From the NCBI RefSeq assembly GCF_002157685.2, contig NZ_AP026738.1, positions 62,001 through 126,000 of the forward strand: DNA of 64,000 nucleotides, read 5' to 3'. This DNA comes from Comamonas thiooxydans (lineage in GTDB: Bacteria; Pseudomonadota; Gammaproteobacteria; Burkholderiales; Burkholderiaceae_C). Shown in pieces: positions 41,707 to 50,956 of this stretch. Made by a program: the position numbers and the translations under genes. Each line of letters opens with the position of its first letter. Within the stretch, counting starts at the first letter, position 1. Under the pieces are notes generated by a model that was given only the letters and a program-made list of their open reading frames with translations, was not told where the DNA came from and searched no databases.

Positions 41707-43044
41707 TCAGCGCGGAGGCTGGGCGGGGCGGCCTATGGAGACATAGCCCAGGCCATGGCTGGCAGGCAGGGCAGGCTCGTAGAGGTTGCGGCCGTCAAAA
41801 ATCATTCTGTCGTTCAGCGTTGCGGCCAGCAGGTCGAAGTCCGGCGCACGGAAGATCTGCCATTCGGTCACGATGGCCAGGCTGTCTGCATCCTGCACGG
41901 CAGCAAGGGGGCTATCCACCAGCTGCAGGTCGGCACGCTCGCCGTAGATGCGACGGGCTTCCTTCATGGCAACGGGGTCGTAGGCTTTCACCTTGGCACC
42001 GGCGGCCCAGAGCGACTCCAGCAGATTGCGGCTGGGCGCTTCGCGCATATCATCGGTATTGGGCTTGAAGGCCAGGCCCCAGACGGCGATGGTCTTGCCC
42101 TCAAGCTGGCCGCTGTAGAAGGCGCTGATGCGCTCGAACAGCACATTGCGCTGGGCATGGTTGCGGTCCTCTACGGCATTGAGCAGCAGGGGCTCGAACT
42201 CGACCTCCCTGGCGGTGTGGATCAGCGCCTTCACGTCCTTGGGAAAGCAGCTGCCGCCATAGCCCACGCCCGGGTAGATGAAGTGATAGCCGATGCGCGG
42301 ATCGCTGCCGATGCCGCGGCGCACGGCCTCCACATTGGCACCCAGCTTTTCCGCCAGGTTGGCAATCTCGTTCATGAAGCTGATCTTGGTCGCCAGCATG
42401 GCATTGGCCGCATATTTGGTCAGCTCGGCGCTTCGGACATCCATCGTCACGATCTTGTCGCGATTGCGGTTGAAGGGGGCGTAGAGCTCGCGCAGCTTGG
42501 CTTCGGAAGCCGGGTTGCCGGTGCCGATGATGATGCGGTCCGGGCGCTGGCAGTCGCCCACGGCCGCGCCTTCCTTGAGAAACTCGGGGTTCGACACCAC
42601 ATCGAACGGGTATTGCACATTGCGCTGTGCAAGGCCTTCGGCGATCACGGCCGAGACCTTGTCCGCCGTGCCCACGGGCACCGTCGATTTGTTGATGACG
42701 ATGCGCGGGCCGTCCATGTGCTTGGCAATGGTGCGGGCAACAGCCAGCACATATTGCAGGTCGGCGCTGCCGTCTTCATCGGGTGGTGTGCCCACGGCCA
42801 GAAAGATCAACTCGCTGTGTGCCACGCCTTCGGCGGCATTGGTGGTGAACTGCAAGCGGCCCAGTTGCTGGTTGCTGGTGACGAGTGCATCGAGGCCAGG
42901 TTCATGGATGGGAATCTGTCCGGCCTTGAGTGCCGCGACTTTCTTCTCATCCACATCCACGCAAAGCACCTGGTGGCCCACATCGGCCAGCACGGCGCCT
43001 TGCACAAGACCGACATAGCCGGTACCAAAGACAGTAACTTTCAT
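41707..43044 (-). CDS. ugd: UDP-glucose 6-dehydrogenase
   Basis: Oxidises UDP-glucose to UDP-glucuronate with two NAD+. The 445-residue protein has the NAD-binding [10 protein letters not shown] at residues 7-16, NKSTVPVGT near 124, and the catalytic cysteine 266 in [10 protein letters not shown]. The start overlaps the stop of the upstream epimerase gene by ATGA. It is the last gene of a three-gene operon (GT39 transferase, UDP-glucuronate 4-epimerase, Ugd) and supplies the substrate of the epimerase. Confidence 0.96.
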   Translation of the reverse strand: MKVTVFGTGYVGLVQGAVLADVGHQVLCVDVDEKKVAALKAGQIPIHEPGLDALVTSNQQLGRLQFTTNAAEGVAHSELIFLAVGTPPDEDGSADLQYVLAVARTIAKHMDGPRIVINKSTVPVGTADKVSAVIAEGLAQRNVQYPFDVVSNPEFLKEGAAVGDCQRPDRIIIGTGNPASEAKLRELYAPFNRNRDKIVTMDVRSAELTKYAANAMLATKISFMNEIANLAEKLGANVEAVRRGIGSDPRIGYHFIYPGVGYGGSCFPKDVKALIHTAREVEFEPLLLNAVEDRNHAQRNVLFERISAFYSGQLEGKTIAVWGLAFKPNTDDMREAPSRNLLESLWAAGAKVKAYDPVAMKEARRIYGERADLQLVDSPLAAVQDADSLAIVTEWQIFRAPDFDLLAATLNDRMIFDGRNLYEPALPASHGLGYVSIGRPAQPPR

Positions 43045-44051
43045 ACGCGATAAAAAGAGCGATACCAATCCACAAAATGCTGCACGCCCGTGACCACGGG
43101 CATGGCTGGCGAGAAGCCGACCCAGGCCTGCAGGGCGCGTGTGTCGGCCGAGGTGCTGTGCATGTCCCCGGGCTGTATGGGCAGCATTTGCTTGCGAGCG
43201 GTCATTTGCAGGGCGCCTTCCAGTGCCGCGATGTAGTCCATCAGCACGGTGGGTGCGTTGTTGCCGATATTGAAGATGCGATAGGGCGCGGTGCTGGTGC
43301 CAGGGTTGGGGTTCTGGCTGTCATGGCTGGCGTCGGGCGTGGCGGGCTTGTCCAGCACGCGCATGATGCCTTCGACGATATCGTCGATATAGGTGAAGTC
43401 GCGCACCAGCTTGCCTTCGCCATAAACATCGATGCTCTCGCCCGCGAGTATGGCCTTGGTGAACTTGAACAAGGCCATGTCGGGGCGGCCCCAGGGGCCG
43501 TACACCGTGAAGAAGCGCAGGCCTGTGGTGGGTATCCCGTACAGGTGCGCATAGCTATGGGCCATCAGCTCATTGGCCTTCTTGGTGGCTGCGTAGTAGC
43601 TGATGGGGTGGTCCACCGCGTCGCTTTCTGCAAACGGCATCTTGGTGTTGCCGCCATAGACGCTGGAACTGCTGGCATAGACCAGATGCTCGACCTGGTG
43701 CTTGCGGCATCCTTGCAAGATATTGCCAAAGCCCAGCAGATTCGAGTCGGTGTAGTCGTCAGGCTGATCGATGGAGTAGCGCACACCGGCTTGTGCGGCC
43801 AGGTGCAGAACTTTGCTCGGGGCTACCTCGGCAAACAGGTCGGACATGCCTTGCCGGTCCGCCACATCGAGCTCCACAAAGCGGAAGTGGGCGTGTGGGC
43901 GCAACTCGGCGAGGCGGGCATGCTTGAGCGCCACGTCGTAGTAGTTGTTGAGGTTGTCGATGCCAACCACGGGCACGCCTTGCTCAAGCAGTCGCTTGGC
44001 GCAATGCATGCCGATAAAGCCGGCACAGCCGGTGATCAGAACGGGATTCAT
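43041..44051 (-). CDS. UDP-glucuronate 4-epimerase
   Basis: A 336-residue short-chain dehydrogenase-fold epimerase that would convert UDP-glucuronate to UDP-galacturonate. NAD motif TGCAGFIG is at residues 7-14, and [41 protein letters not shown] (catalytic YxxxK) and [17 protein letters not shown] are all characteristic of the LspL/MoeE5/WbtF type. It is bounded by 4-base ATGA overlaps on both sides, upstream with the GT39 gene and downstream with ugd, so the three are translationally coupled. Confidence 0.92.
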   Translation of the reverse strand: MNPVLITGCAGFIGMHCAKRLLEQGVPVVGIDNLNNYYDVALKHARLAELRPHAHFRFVELDVADRQGMSDLFAEVAPSKVLHLAAQAGVRYSIDQPDDYTDSNLLGFGNILQGCRKHQVEHLVYASSSSVYGGNTKMPFAESDAVDHPISYYAATKKANELMAHSYAHLYGIPTTGLRFFTVYGPWGRPDMALFKFTKAILAGESIDVYGEGKLVRDFTYIDDIVEGIMRVLDKPATPDASHDSQNPNPGTSTAPYRIFNIGNNAPTVLMDYIAALEGALQMTARKQMLPIQPGDMHSTSADTRALQAWVGFSPAMPVVTGVQHFVDWYRSFYRV

Positions 44052-45553
44052 GGGGCAATCCAGAGGTATTGGTATTGCGCAGATGTTGCGCTGGCAGGCA
44101 TTTTCTCGAAAGGGATGCTCAGTGTCTGCACCGCGGTTTTTGTCTGAGTGGTGAAGACGCCGTCCCACCAGTCCGCGACGGGCTTGTCGGCGCGTGTAAT
44201 CAACAGCAGGCCGCCAGCGGTATCGGCTTTGGCCTGAGACAGGCACTGCCTCAGCTGTGCGCCATCGGAGCAGCCCAGGGCGTAGGTTTGCGGGAACTGC
44301 GAATGCAGCATGGCTGCCATCATATGGTCCGAGCCAACGATGACGCCCTTGCCGTCATAACCGGCCTTGCGTAGTTCCTGGGCCAGCGTCTTGACCGGAT
44401 GGTTGAGTTCGTCGGGATCGTTCTTGCGGCCACCCTGCCAGGGACGCAGCGTGGCCATGATCAGAAAGATCAGGGCAAAGACGATGACGAAGACGGTGAA
44501 CATGCGGCCCACGCCCTGCTCCAGCAGTGCCGGGCGCCAGACATACAGGGTCAAGGGCGCAACAGCCGTCAGAGGCAGCATCCAGCGCTGTTTGAAGTCC
44601 GTGACATCTGCCGCCAGCACCATGCCCAGCAGGCAGATGGCAATGATGAGCAGGTAGTTGCGCAGCAAAGGCCTGGCCCACTCCTGGCCCGGCAAAGACG
44701 CTTTGGTTCCGGGTTTCCAGAGTCTGGAGCGGTAGCTGATCAGAGCGGCAATCAGCCACAGGCCCAAGGTCGAAAGCAGGGCCTTGAGCAGATTGCCCAG
44801 ACCTTTCAGATGCGAGGCCTCGGTGGAGATGGACATCTTCTGTACGGTTTCGGTGGTTGCCATGCCCCAGTGCGAAGCCAGCCAGAAGCCATGAGGCGCA
44901 AACACCAGCAAGCCCACCAGCGGAGCCAGCCACCAGCCCCTGGCGAAGATGGCCGAGCGGACCTGTGCCACCGTCATGGAGGCCACGAACAAGGCGCCAA
45001 TGAGCATGGCATAGCTGTATTTGGACAGCATGCCCAGACCGCAGAAGAGGCCGATCAAAACAAAATTGATGGCTTGCGGCCTTTGCACCTGGCGCAGCAC
45101 GGCCCACCATAGCCCCATGGTCATGGCCGTCACCATCACCGTATGAGTCTGGTCGCGCAGCGAGTCCCAGCCGAAGGGAGGCATCAGCAGCAGACCTGCG
45201 GCAACCCACCAGGCACCTTTCTGATTGAGCACCTGCCGGCCAGCCAGCCATGCCAGGCAATAGGCCAGGGCAATCAGCAGATGTTTGAGCAATGCAAGAG
45301 CCAGCACAGAAGGGCCGAGAAGCTGACAGACCGCCCATTGCATCCAGGTATACAGAGGCGGCTGCGGGCCATAACCCAGCTGCAATTGCTGGGCCCAGAG
45401 AATCTGTTCGGACTCATCCCATTTCATGCCTGCTGAAATGCTGATACGGGAAACGATATGGGCACAAACTAAAAGAGCCAGCCATATCCATGGCTTGGCA
45501 TAAAGGGTCTGCTGCCAGTCTGGGCGAATAGAAGTCGAGGAGTTTGATGCCAT
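44048..45553 (-). CDS. GT39/PMT_2-type lipid-linked sugar transferase
   Basis: A 501-residue membrane protein with about ten hydrophobic segments and a C-terminal periplasmic domain. The early acidic motif and following segment MKWDESEQILWAQQLQLGYG with QPPLYTW are typical of the PMT_2 family (ArnT, RgtA-D), which move one sugar from a polyprenyl phosphate donor to lipid A, LPS core or protein in the periplasm. Coupled translation with UDP-GlcA epimerase and Ugd suggests that the sugar is a uronic acid. Acceptor unknown. Confidence 0.85.
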   Translation of the reverse strand: MASNSSTSIRPDWQQTLYAKPWIWLALLVCAHIVSRISISAGMKWDESEQILWAQQLQLGYGPQPPLYTWMQWAVCQLLGPSVLALALLKHLLIALAYCLAWLAGRQVLNQKGAWWVAAGLLLMPPFGWDSLRDQTHTVMVTAMTMGLWWAVLRQVQRPQAINFVLIGLFCGLGMLSKYSYAMLIGALFVASMTVAQVRSAIFARGWWLAPLVGLLVFAPHGFWLASHWGMATTETVQKMSISTEASHLKGLGNLLKALLSTLGLWLIAALISYRSRLWKPGTKASLPGQEWARPLLRNYLLIIAICLLGMVLAADVTDFKQRWMLPLTAVAPLTLYVWRPALLEQGVGRMFTVFVIVFALIFLIMATLRPWQGGRKNDPDELNHPVKTLAQELRKAGYDGKGVIVGSDHMMAAMLHSQFPQTYALGCSDGAQLRQCLSQAKADTAGGLLLITRADKPVADWWDGVFTTQTKTAVQTLSIPFEKMPASATSAQYQYLWIAP

Positions 45554-45692
45554 AGGATTTGGCGGGTGCACATATTTTGATAGTGTGCACTTACGATTGC
45601 GCTTGGCTTTGCAGGCCAAACAATGGGCCTGGCGCAAATGGCACCTAGGGTATTCAGTTAGTATAGGTGACTGTTATCCAAAATCATTGAGC

Positions 45693-46709
45693 ATGACGTC
45701 CGTGCACGATTCCAATCCCGAAGTCTCCATCGTTGTTCCTGTTTATAACGAGTTCGATAATCTGCCCGATCTGGTGGCCCGTATTGACGAGGCCATGCGC
45801 ACCCAGTCACTGAGCTACGAACTGATTGCGGTGGACGATGGGTCGACGGATGGCAGTGCCAGACGTCTGCGTGAGCTGGCCGAACAGCATCCCTGGGTGC
45901 GCGCCGTCTGCCTGGTGCGCAATTACGGTCAGTCCAGTGCCCTGCAGGCCGGTTTTGACCGGGTGCGCGGCCGGTATGTGGTGACCCTGGATGCAGATCT
46001 GCAAAATGAGCCCGGTGATATTCCGCTGTTGCTGGAACGTCTGGAAAACGATCCCGATGTGGACATGATCTCGGGCTGGCGCAAGAATCGCCAGGACAAG
46101 GCCCTGTCGCGCCGCCTGCCCTCGGTGCTGGCCAACCGCCTGATTTCCAAATTCACCAATGTGCAGCTGCATGACTATGGCTGTGCATTGAAGGCCTATC
46201 GCCGCGAAATCATTGACCGCATTCGCCTGTATGGCGAGATGCACCGCTTCATCCCCTCGCTGGCGCGTGATGCCGGTGCGCGTATCACGGAGATTCCGGT
46301 GCGTCACCATGCACGCACGCGCGGTGTCTCCAAATACGGCATAGATCGCACCTTCCGGGTGATTCTGGATCTGATCTTCATTGTCTTTTTCATGCGCTTT
46401 CGCCAGCGTCCGCTGCATGCCTTCGGCGGCATGGGACTGTGGATGGCAACGCCTGGCGTGCTGATCCTGCTGTGGCTGCTGGCGCAGAAGATCATGGGCG
46501 AATCGATTGGTGGCCGTCCCCTGCTGATGGCGGGAGTCATGCTGGTGCTCATGGGCATGCAGTTCATCGCAGCGGGCCTGATCGGCGAGCTGCTGACGCG
46601 TATCTATTACGAGTCGGGCAGCGGCCTTCAGTACCACGCCAAGGATTACAGCGCAGCCAAGCACAAGCCCGAAGAAAAAACAGCGAAAACCGAGACCCCG
46701 GTCCTGTGA
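45693..46709 (+). CDS. GT2 polyprenyl-phosphate sugar synthase (ArnC/GtrB/RgtE-like)
   Basis: A 338-residue glycosyltransferase with a GT-A domain (SIVVPVYNEFDNLP near residue 11, LDADLQNEPGDIP near 99) and two C-terminal membrane helices (about 255-285 and 290-315). This layout is that of enzymes that load a sugar on undecaprenyl or dodecaprenyl phosphate at the cytoplasmic face. It is divergent from the GT39 operon, 139 bases away, and its stop overlaps the start of the next gene by GTGA. Confidence 0.9.
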   Translation: MTSVHDSNPEVSIVVPVYNEFDNLPDLVARIDEAMRTQSLSYELIAVDDGSTDGSARRLRELAEQHPWVRAVCLVRNYGQSSALQAGFDRVRGRYVVTLDADLQNEPGDIPLLLERLENDPDVDMISGWRKNRQDKALSRRLPSVLANRLISKFTNVQLHDYGCALKAYRREIIDRIRLYGEMHRFIPSLARDAGARITEIPVRHHARTRGVSKYGIDRTFRVILDLIFIVFFMRFRQRPLHAFGGMGLWMATPGVLILLWLLAQKIMGESIGGRPLLMAGVMLVLMGMQFIAAGLIGELLTRIYYESGSGLQYHAKDYSAAKHKPEEKTAKTETPVL

Positions 46710-47641
46710 GCAAGGCGCGGAAGGCGGTTGTCCGGGCCCTGATGGGCATCGCCTTGCTGGCAGCCGTTGTCTATCTCGCCAACCCTGTGCAACTGTGGGG
46801 TCGGCTGCAGCAGGCCAGCCCCTGGTGGTTGCTAGGGGGCTTCGGGATTTCCATTGCCTCGAACGCTGTGTCGGCATGGCGCTGGCGTGCCATGGCGCGG
46901 TGGCTGGGAGCCGAGATGTCGGTGACCTCTGGCATACGCTGGTACTTTCAGGCCATTGGCCTGAATGTGTTGCTGCCTGGCGCTGTTGTGGGCGGAGATG
47001 TCTATCGTGCGATTGCGCTGCAGAAGACCGGGCAGGCCAAGGCGGCAAGCAATCTTTCAGTGATTCTGGATCGCGTCAGCGGTCTGTGGATGCTGTGTGC
47101 GATCGGTGGCCTGGGGGCGGTGGCCTGTGCTTCCACACTGGCTCCCTGGCTGCACATGAACACCACGGTTTTCATCGCGCTGCTGCTTGTCGGCATCATG
47201 CTGTGGTTGCTGCTGCCTTGGGTTGCCCTGCAGGGCTTGCGCAGCAACTGGTTCAAGTTGCCTGGTGCATGGCTGGAGCCTGTGCGCATGGCGGCAAGCA
47301 GCCCGAACCTCCTGCGGCAACTGTGGGTGCAAGCCGCATCCTCGGCATTGGTGCAATTGCTGTCCGCTGCTGCGCTGGCATGTGGGGCCATGGCTCTGGG
47401 CCTGCATTTGCCGCTGGCCATATGGGCCTTTGTCATCGCCCCCGTGTTTCTGATGGCGGCACTGCCTGTCAGTGTGGGCGGCTGGGGCACCCGTGAAGCC
47501 GCTGCAGTGGCAGCCCTGGCGCCCTTCGGAGTACCTGCGGTGCTAGCGGTTGGGGTTGGGCTCTTGTATGGTGTCTTTGCCCTGGGCCAGGGAGCTCTGG
47601 GAGCTCTGGCCCTGGGTTTGCCTGGCAGGTCTCAGGACTGA
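46706..47641 (+). CDS. PF03706-type membrane protein, candidate lipid-linked sugar flippase
   Basis: A 311-residue protein with about eight hydrophobic segments, similar to the membrane domain of lysylphosphatidylglycerol synthase (UPF0104). The NVLLPGAVVGGDVYRAIAL and PVSVGGWGTREAAAV segments are typical. Such proteins often lie beside polyprenyl-phosphate glycosyltransferases, and flipping of the lipid-linked sugar has been proposed. It begins with GTG 46706, coupled to the GT2 gene. Its last 10 bases overlap the convergent O-antigen ligase family gene. Confidence 0.82.
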   Translation: MSKARKAVVRALMGIALLAAVVYLANPVQLWGRLQQASPWWLLGGFGISIASNAVSAWRWRAMARWLGAEMSVTSGIRWYFQAIGLNVLLPGAVVGGDVYRAIALQKTGQAKAASNLSVILDRVSGLWMLCAIGGLGAVACASTLAPWLHMNTTVFIALLLVGIMLWLLLPWVALQGLRSNWFKLPGAWLEPVRMAASSPNLLRQLWVQAASSALVQLLSAAALACGAMALGLHLPLAIWAFVIAPVFLMAALPVSVGGWGTREAAAVAALAPFGVPAVLAVGVGLLYGVFALGQGALGALALGLPGRSQD

Positions 47642-48939
47642 GTTTGGGTGACTGCAGACGGGGTTTCCATTCTGCAAATACCGCCCCAGAGCACGGCGAG
47701 GCTGAAAATATAGAACATGTTTCCGCTGTTGTGCGCGAAGAACACCTGGGTCCAGCCAAAGCCGAAGTAGGCCAGCGGCAGCAGTGTGGCGGCCGCGCGC
47801 AGAGCCAGCAGCTTGGAGCGCTGCGCCGCATCGGCGTGCGCCAGACGGCGCTGCGTGGGCCAGAAAATGGCTGCAGGCACGGCGTAGAACGCCAGCAGCA
47901 GGATCAGACCTGGCAGCCCGCGCTTGACCCACATGTCCAGGATCTCATTGTGCGCATGCCCATATTCCATGACCGAAGGGTGGGCCAGGCCTTGATCGAC
48001 CATTTGCTGCTTGGCTGCAGAATAGCCGGTCAATCCCCAGCCGCTGAAGGGGCGCTGCTCGATCAGATGTATGGCAAGCCGCCATTGCTCCAGACGCTGG
48101 CCGACAGAGGTCACTGCATATTTCTGCGGGTCTTGCAGATACTGTGAGACTTCCCGAGCAGCTTCACTGCTTCGTTGTTCCAGCTTCTGGTAGGCCGGCA
48201 CTGCCACGATCAGCCCGAGCAGCAGCATGGCTGCCGCCGTCATGCTGGCCAGACGCTTGTAGCCATTGAGCCATGCCATCAGCCAGATGGCCGCAATCAG
48301 CAGCGGGATCACGACCCAGGAGCCGCGGGAGTCGGAAAGAAAGGACGCATAAATACCGCATGCACCCATTAGTCCCAGAGCTATTGTTTGAGACTTGCTC
48401 CAGCGGCCCAGCAAAGCCAGGGACAAGGTGGCAAAACCCATATACATGGCGATGCCACCATACTGGATGGCATTGGTGAAGCCGGAGACACGTAGCATCT
48501 TGAGCACGCCGGCTTGATACGCAGCAATCGCCAGAGCACCCACACTCCCCAGAGCCAGGCCCCAGACAATGGCCGTGAGCCGGATACCTGTTTTGCTCAG
48601 ATACCAGAGGCTGAGAGCGGCCAGCGCGTATTTCGCGCCATAGCCCCAGCCCGCCGCCGAGAACCAGTGGTCGAAGGACAGGCTCCAGAGCAGGCCCAGC
48701 ACCAGCATCAGCCCCACCAGCACGAAAGTTTCGCGTCGAGCGGGGCCTCTGGGGCGGGCTGCGATACAACCGGCGAGAGTCAAAAGAGCCAGGGCCGTGG
48801 ATCCGTAAGAGTAGCCCGAGGGGACGCAAAGACTCAGCGCAAAGAATGCAAAGCAGGCGGCATCCAGGGCATGAGCAAGAGCAGCAGCCCGCTTGCCGGC
48901 TTTAGGTGTGACTTGTGTAGGCACATTCATAGTTGTCAA
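47632..48939 (-). CDS. O-antigen ligase (WaaL) family membrane protein
   Basis: A 435-residue membrane protein with about 12 hydrophobic segments and a large periplasmic loop between them (about residues 255-330, with the GWGLTGYSAAKQQM and HAHNEILDMWVKRG segments). The HNEIL motif is the usual sign of the WaaL/PglL group, which joins glycans from lipid carriers to lipid A core or protein. A TTG start at 48939 has a well-spaced GGAGA site; ATG 48930 is the alternative. Confidence 0.85.
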   Translation of the reverse strand: MTTMNVPTQVTPKAGKRAAALAHALDAACFAFFALSLCVPSGYSYGSTALALLTLAGCIAARPRGPARRETFVLVGLMLVLGLLWSLSFDHWFSAAGWGYGAKYALAALSLWYLSKTGIRLTAIVWGLALGSVGALAIAAYQAGVLKMLRVSGFTNAIQYGGIAMYMGFATLSLALLGRWSKSQTIALGLMGACGIYASFLSDSRGSWVVIPLLIAAIWLMAWLNGYKRLASMTAAAMLLLGLIVAVPAYQKLEQRSSEAAREVSQYLQDPQKYAVTSVGQRLEQWRLAIHLIEQRPFSGWGLTGYSAAKQQMVDQGLAHPSVMEYGHAHNEILDMWVKRGLPGLILLLAFYAVPAAIFWPTQRRLAHADAAQRSKLLALRAAATLLPLAYFGFGWTQVFFAHNSGNMFYIFSLAVLWGGICRMETPSAVTQTQS

Positions 48940-49006
48940 TCAGGTTCTCCTGCGAGGCAGTTGGCTTCAACCTACACTGCAGGTCTTGTATTCGGTGCAG
49001 AAGTGT

Positions 49007-49771
49007 ATGTCGTCATTACCCATTGTCTTTATCAATCTGTCCAAGGATGCAAAGCGCCACGAGCGGATGACAGCCCAGCTCTCGCAAATGGGGTTGACAG
49101 CGTCGCGCTTGCCTGCAGTGTGGTGGGCGGATCTGTCCGAGGCTGAGCAAAAACGTTACTTTTGTGCGCCGCAAAGCCATGGCCGCTACTTCAAACCTCT
49201 GAGCAACGGAGAGAAGGGCTGTTACGCCAGCCATCTGAGGTCATGGCAGCAACTCATGGATAGCGACGCTCCTGCCATGGTGGTCTTCGAAGATGATGTG
49301 CGGCTTCTGCCGGATTTGCCCCAGGCACTGGCCGCGATTGAAGCACTGCCCGTCGATGGCAGCTGGGACATGATCAAGCTCTACGGGCGCGAGCCGGAAA
49401 AGATCGCGGATCAAGGCCCGTTGGTTGAGGGATCTTTGCAACTGATCTCCTATAAAAGGGTGCCCAGCTTTGCCGCAGGCTATGTCATCAGTCGGTCCGG
49501 TGCCCGCAAGATGCTGGAGGCACGTATTCCCTTCGATAGACCAGTCGATGTGGATATTCGCTTCTGGTTTGAGAACGACCTGCGTGTGTACGGGGTTTAC
49601 CCCTCGGTCATTGCTCTGGATGACACCAGCGAGATCAGCAGCATCTGGGCCCAAAAAGAAGCACCGGCGAGTCGTTTGCAAAAAATGCGCAAATTCAAGA
49701 TGAAGCTGGCTTTGAGCTGGGGGAACTTTCGGGCTTCAAAACCTCTTGTAACGGCAGTTCTCAAGCGCTGA
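49007..49771 (+). CDS. GT25-family LPS glycosyltransferase
   Basis: A 254-residue cytoplasmic glycosyltransferase of the LOS/LPS family 25. It starts LPIVFINLSKDAKRHERM, has GEKGCYASHLRSWQQ near residue 68, VVFEDDVRLL near 91 (the acidic metal-binding site) and a SAGYVISRSGARKM-like segment near 158. It would add galactose or another hexose to the LPS core. It is divergent from the ligase family gene, 67 bases away, and overlaps the convergent GT4 gene by 11 bases. Confidence 0.9.
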   Translation: MSSLPIVFINLSKDAKRHERMTAQLSQMGLTASRLPAVWWADLSEAEQKRYFCAPQSHGRYFKPLSNGEKGCYASHLRSWQQLMDSDAPAMVVFEDDVRLLPDLPQALAAIEALPVDGSWDMIKLYGREPEKIADQGPLVEGSLQLISYKRVPSFAAGYVISRSGARKMLEARIPFDRPVDVDIRFWFENDLRVYGVYPSVIALDDTSEISSIWAQKEAPASRLQKMRKFKMKLALSWGNFRASKPLVTAVLKR

Positions 49772-50894
49772 CCGGCAGCAGTCTTTGATAGTGGCACCAC
49801 ATCTGCTCTCGTCCGTAGTGGCTTAGTGCGTGGACACGCGCCGCTGCGCCCAGGCTCTGGGCCAGCGCTGGATTCTGGAGCAGTCTTTGCAATGCGTCGG
49901 CCATGGAGTCGGGGTCTGACTCCCGCACCCGCAGGCCGTTCACCTCGGGGGTGACGACTTCCCGGGCTCCGATGACATCGGAAACCACACAGGCACAGCC
50001 TGCGGCCATGCCTTCCACCAGAGCCAGAGGCATGCCTTCCCAGTGCGTAGCCAGAACAAAGATCTGAGTTCTGGACAGTCGCTGGGGCAGGTCCGAGACA
50101 TTGCCCAGGAAGCGGACCTGCTGCTCAAGTCCCAGCTCAGCCACCAGTCGCTCGGCTCTGGCTCTGAGCGAACTCTTGCCTGCCCCGGCCAGATAGAGTG
50201 TGGGCGTCAGGCCGCGTTGCCTGAGCGCGGCCAGAGCCCTGATCAGCGTGTCGTGATCTTTCTGGCGCGCAAAGCGCGACGCCATGTAAATGGCCGGCTC
50301 GCGTTCCTGCCAGAGCTGGGGCATGGAGTCTTTAGCAAAGCGTGTCAGATCGATGCCGTTGCAGATGGCAATGCATTTTTCGGCCGGGAAACCTCGTTCG
50401 ACCAGACTGGTTCTGACGCCTTCAGAGACGCCGATATGGGCCTGGGTGAACGGCTCCAGTGCCAGGGCCTGGCGCAGACGACGCGGCGTGTAGCGCTCAC
50501 GCGAGTTGTGCTCCACATGAAAGATATGCGCCACACCTTCGGCAGCAGCAGCGCGCCTGCCCCAGATATGGTCGCTGAAACCATGGGCGAACATCGCATC
50601 GGGCTTGAAGTCTCGAATGACTTTGCGCAACTCCCAGACGGTGAGTGCATGCAGCCAGTTGGACACCACCTTGACCTGAAGGCCTTGCTGGCGCAGGGCA
50701 TCGATCTTGCGCTCATCCGTGCTGGGCTTGCGGCGCAGCACCAGCAGAACTTCATATCCTGGCGTGTGTAGTGCGGCCAGACTCAGGTCTACCGCGACCT
50801 GGGTGGCGCCGGAAAATCCTCCGGTCACGAAGTGCAGGATTCGGGCCGGCGTTGTAGCGTCAGGTTTTGGCTCAGGGAAAGAGTGTGAGTTCAT
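49761..50894 (-). CDS. GT4-family glycosyltransferase
   Basis: A 377-residue GT-B enzyme. The N-terminal HFVTGGFSGATQVAVDLS and C-terminal donor-binding domain (YMASRFARQKDHDTLIRAL, LGNVSDLP, then the E-x7-E pair in EGMPLALVEGMAAG) are typical. It would add a sugar to the LPS core or O-chain using a nucleotide sugar. The ATG at 50894 is chosen over a TTG 15 bases earlier. Confidence 0.9.
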   Translation of the reverse strand: MNSHSFPEPKPDATTPARILHFVTGGFSGATQVAVDLSLAALHTPGYEVLLVLRRKPSTDERKIDALRQQGLQVKVVSNWLHALTVWELRKVIRDFKPDAMFAHGFSDHIWGRRAAAAEGVAHIFHVEHNSRERYTPRRLRQALALEPFTQAHIGVSEGVRTSLVERGFPAEKCIAICNGIDLTRFAKDSMPQLWQEREPAIYMASRFARQKDHDTLIRALAALRQRGLTPTLYLAGAGKSSLRARAERLVAELGLEQQVRFLGNVSDLPQRLSRTQIFVLATHWEGMPLALVEGMAAGCACVVSDVIGAREVVTPEVNGLRVRESDPDSMADALQRLLQNPALAQSLGAAARVHALSHYGREQMWCHYQRLLPVSA

Positions 50895-50956
50895 TGTTCT
50901 GGTGGACAATCTGCACAGATCATTTGCGTCTATTGTTTCTTTTTGTTTTTCGCACC

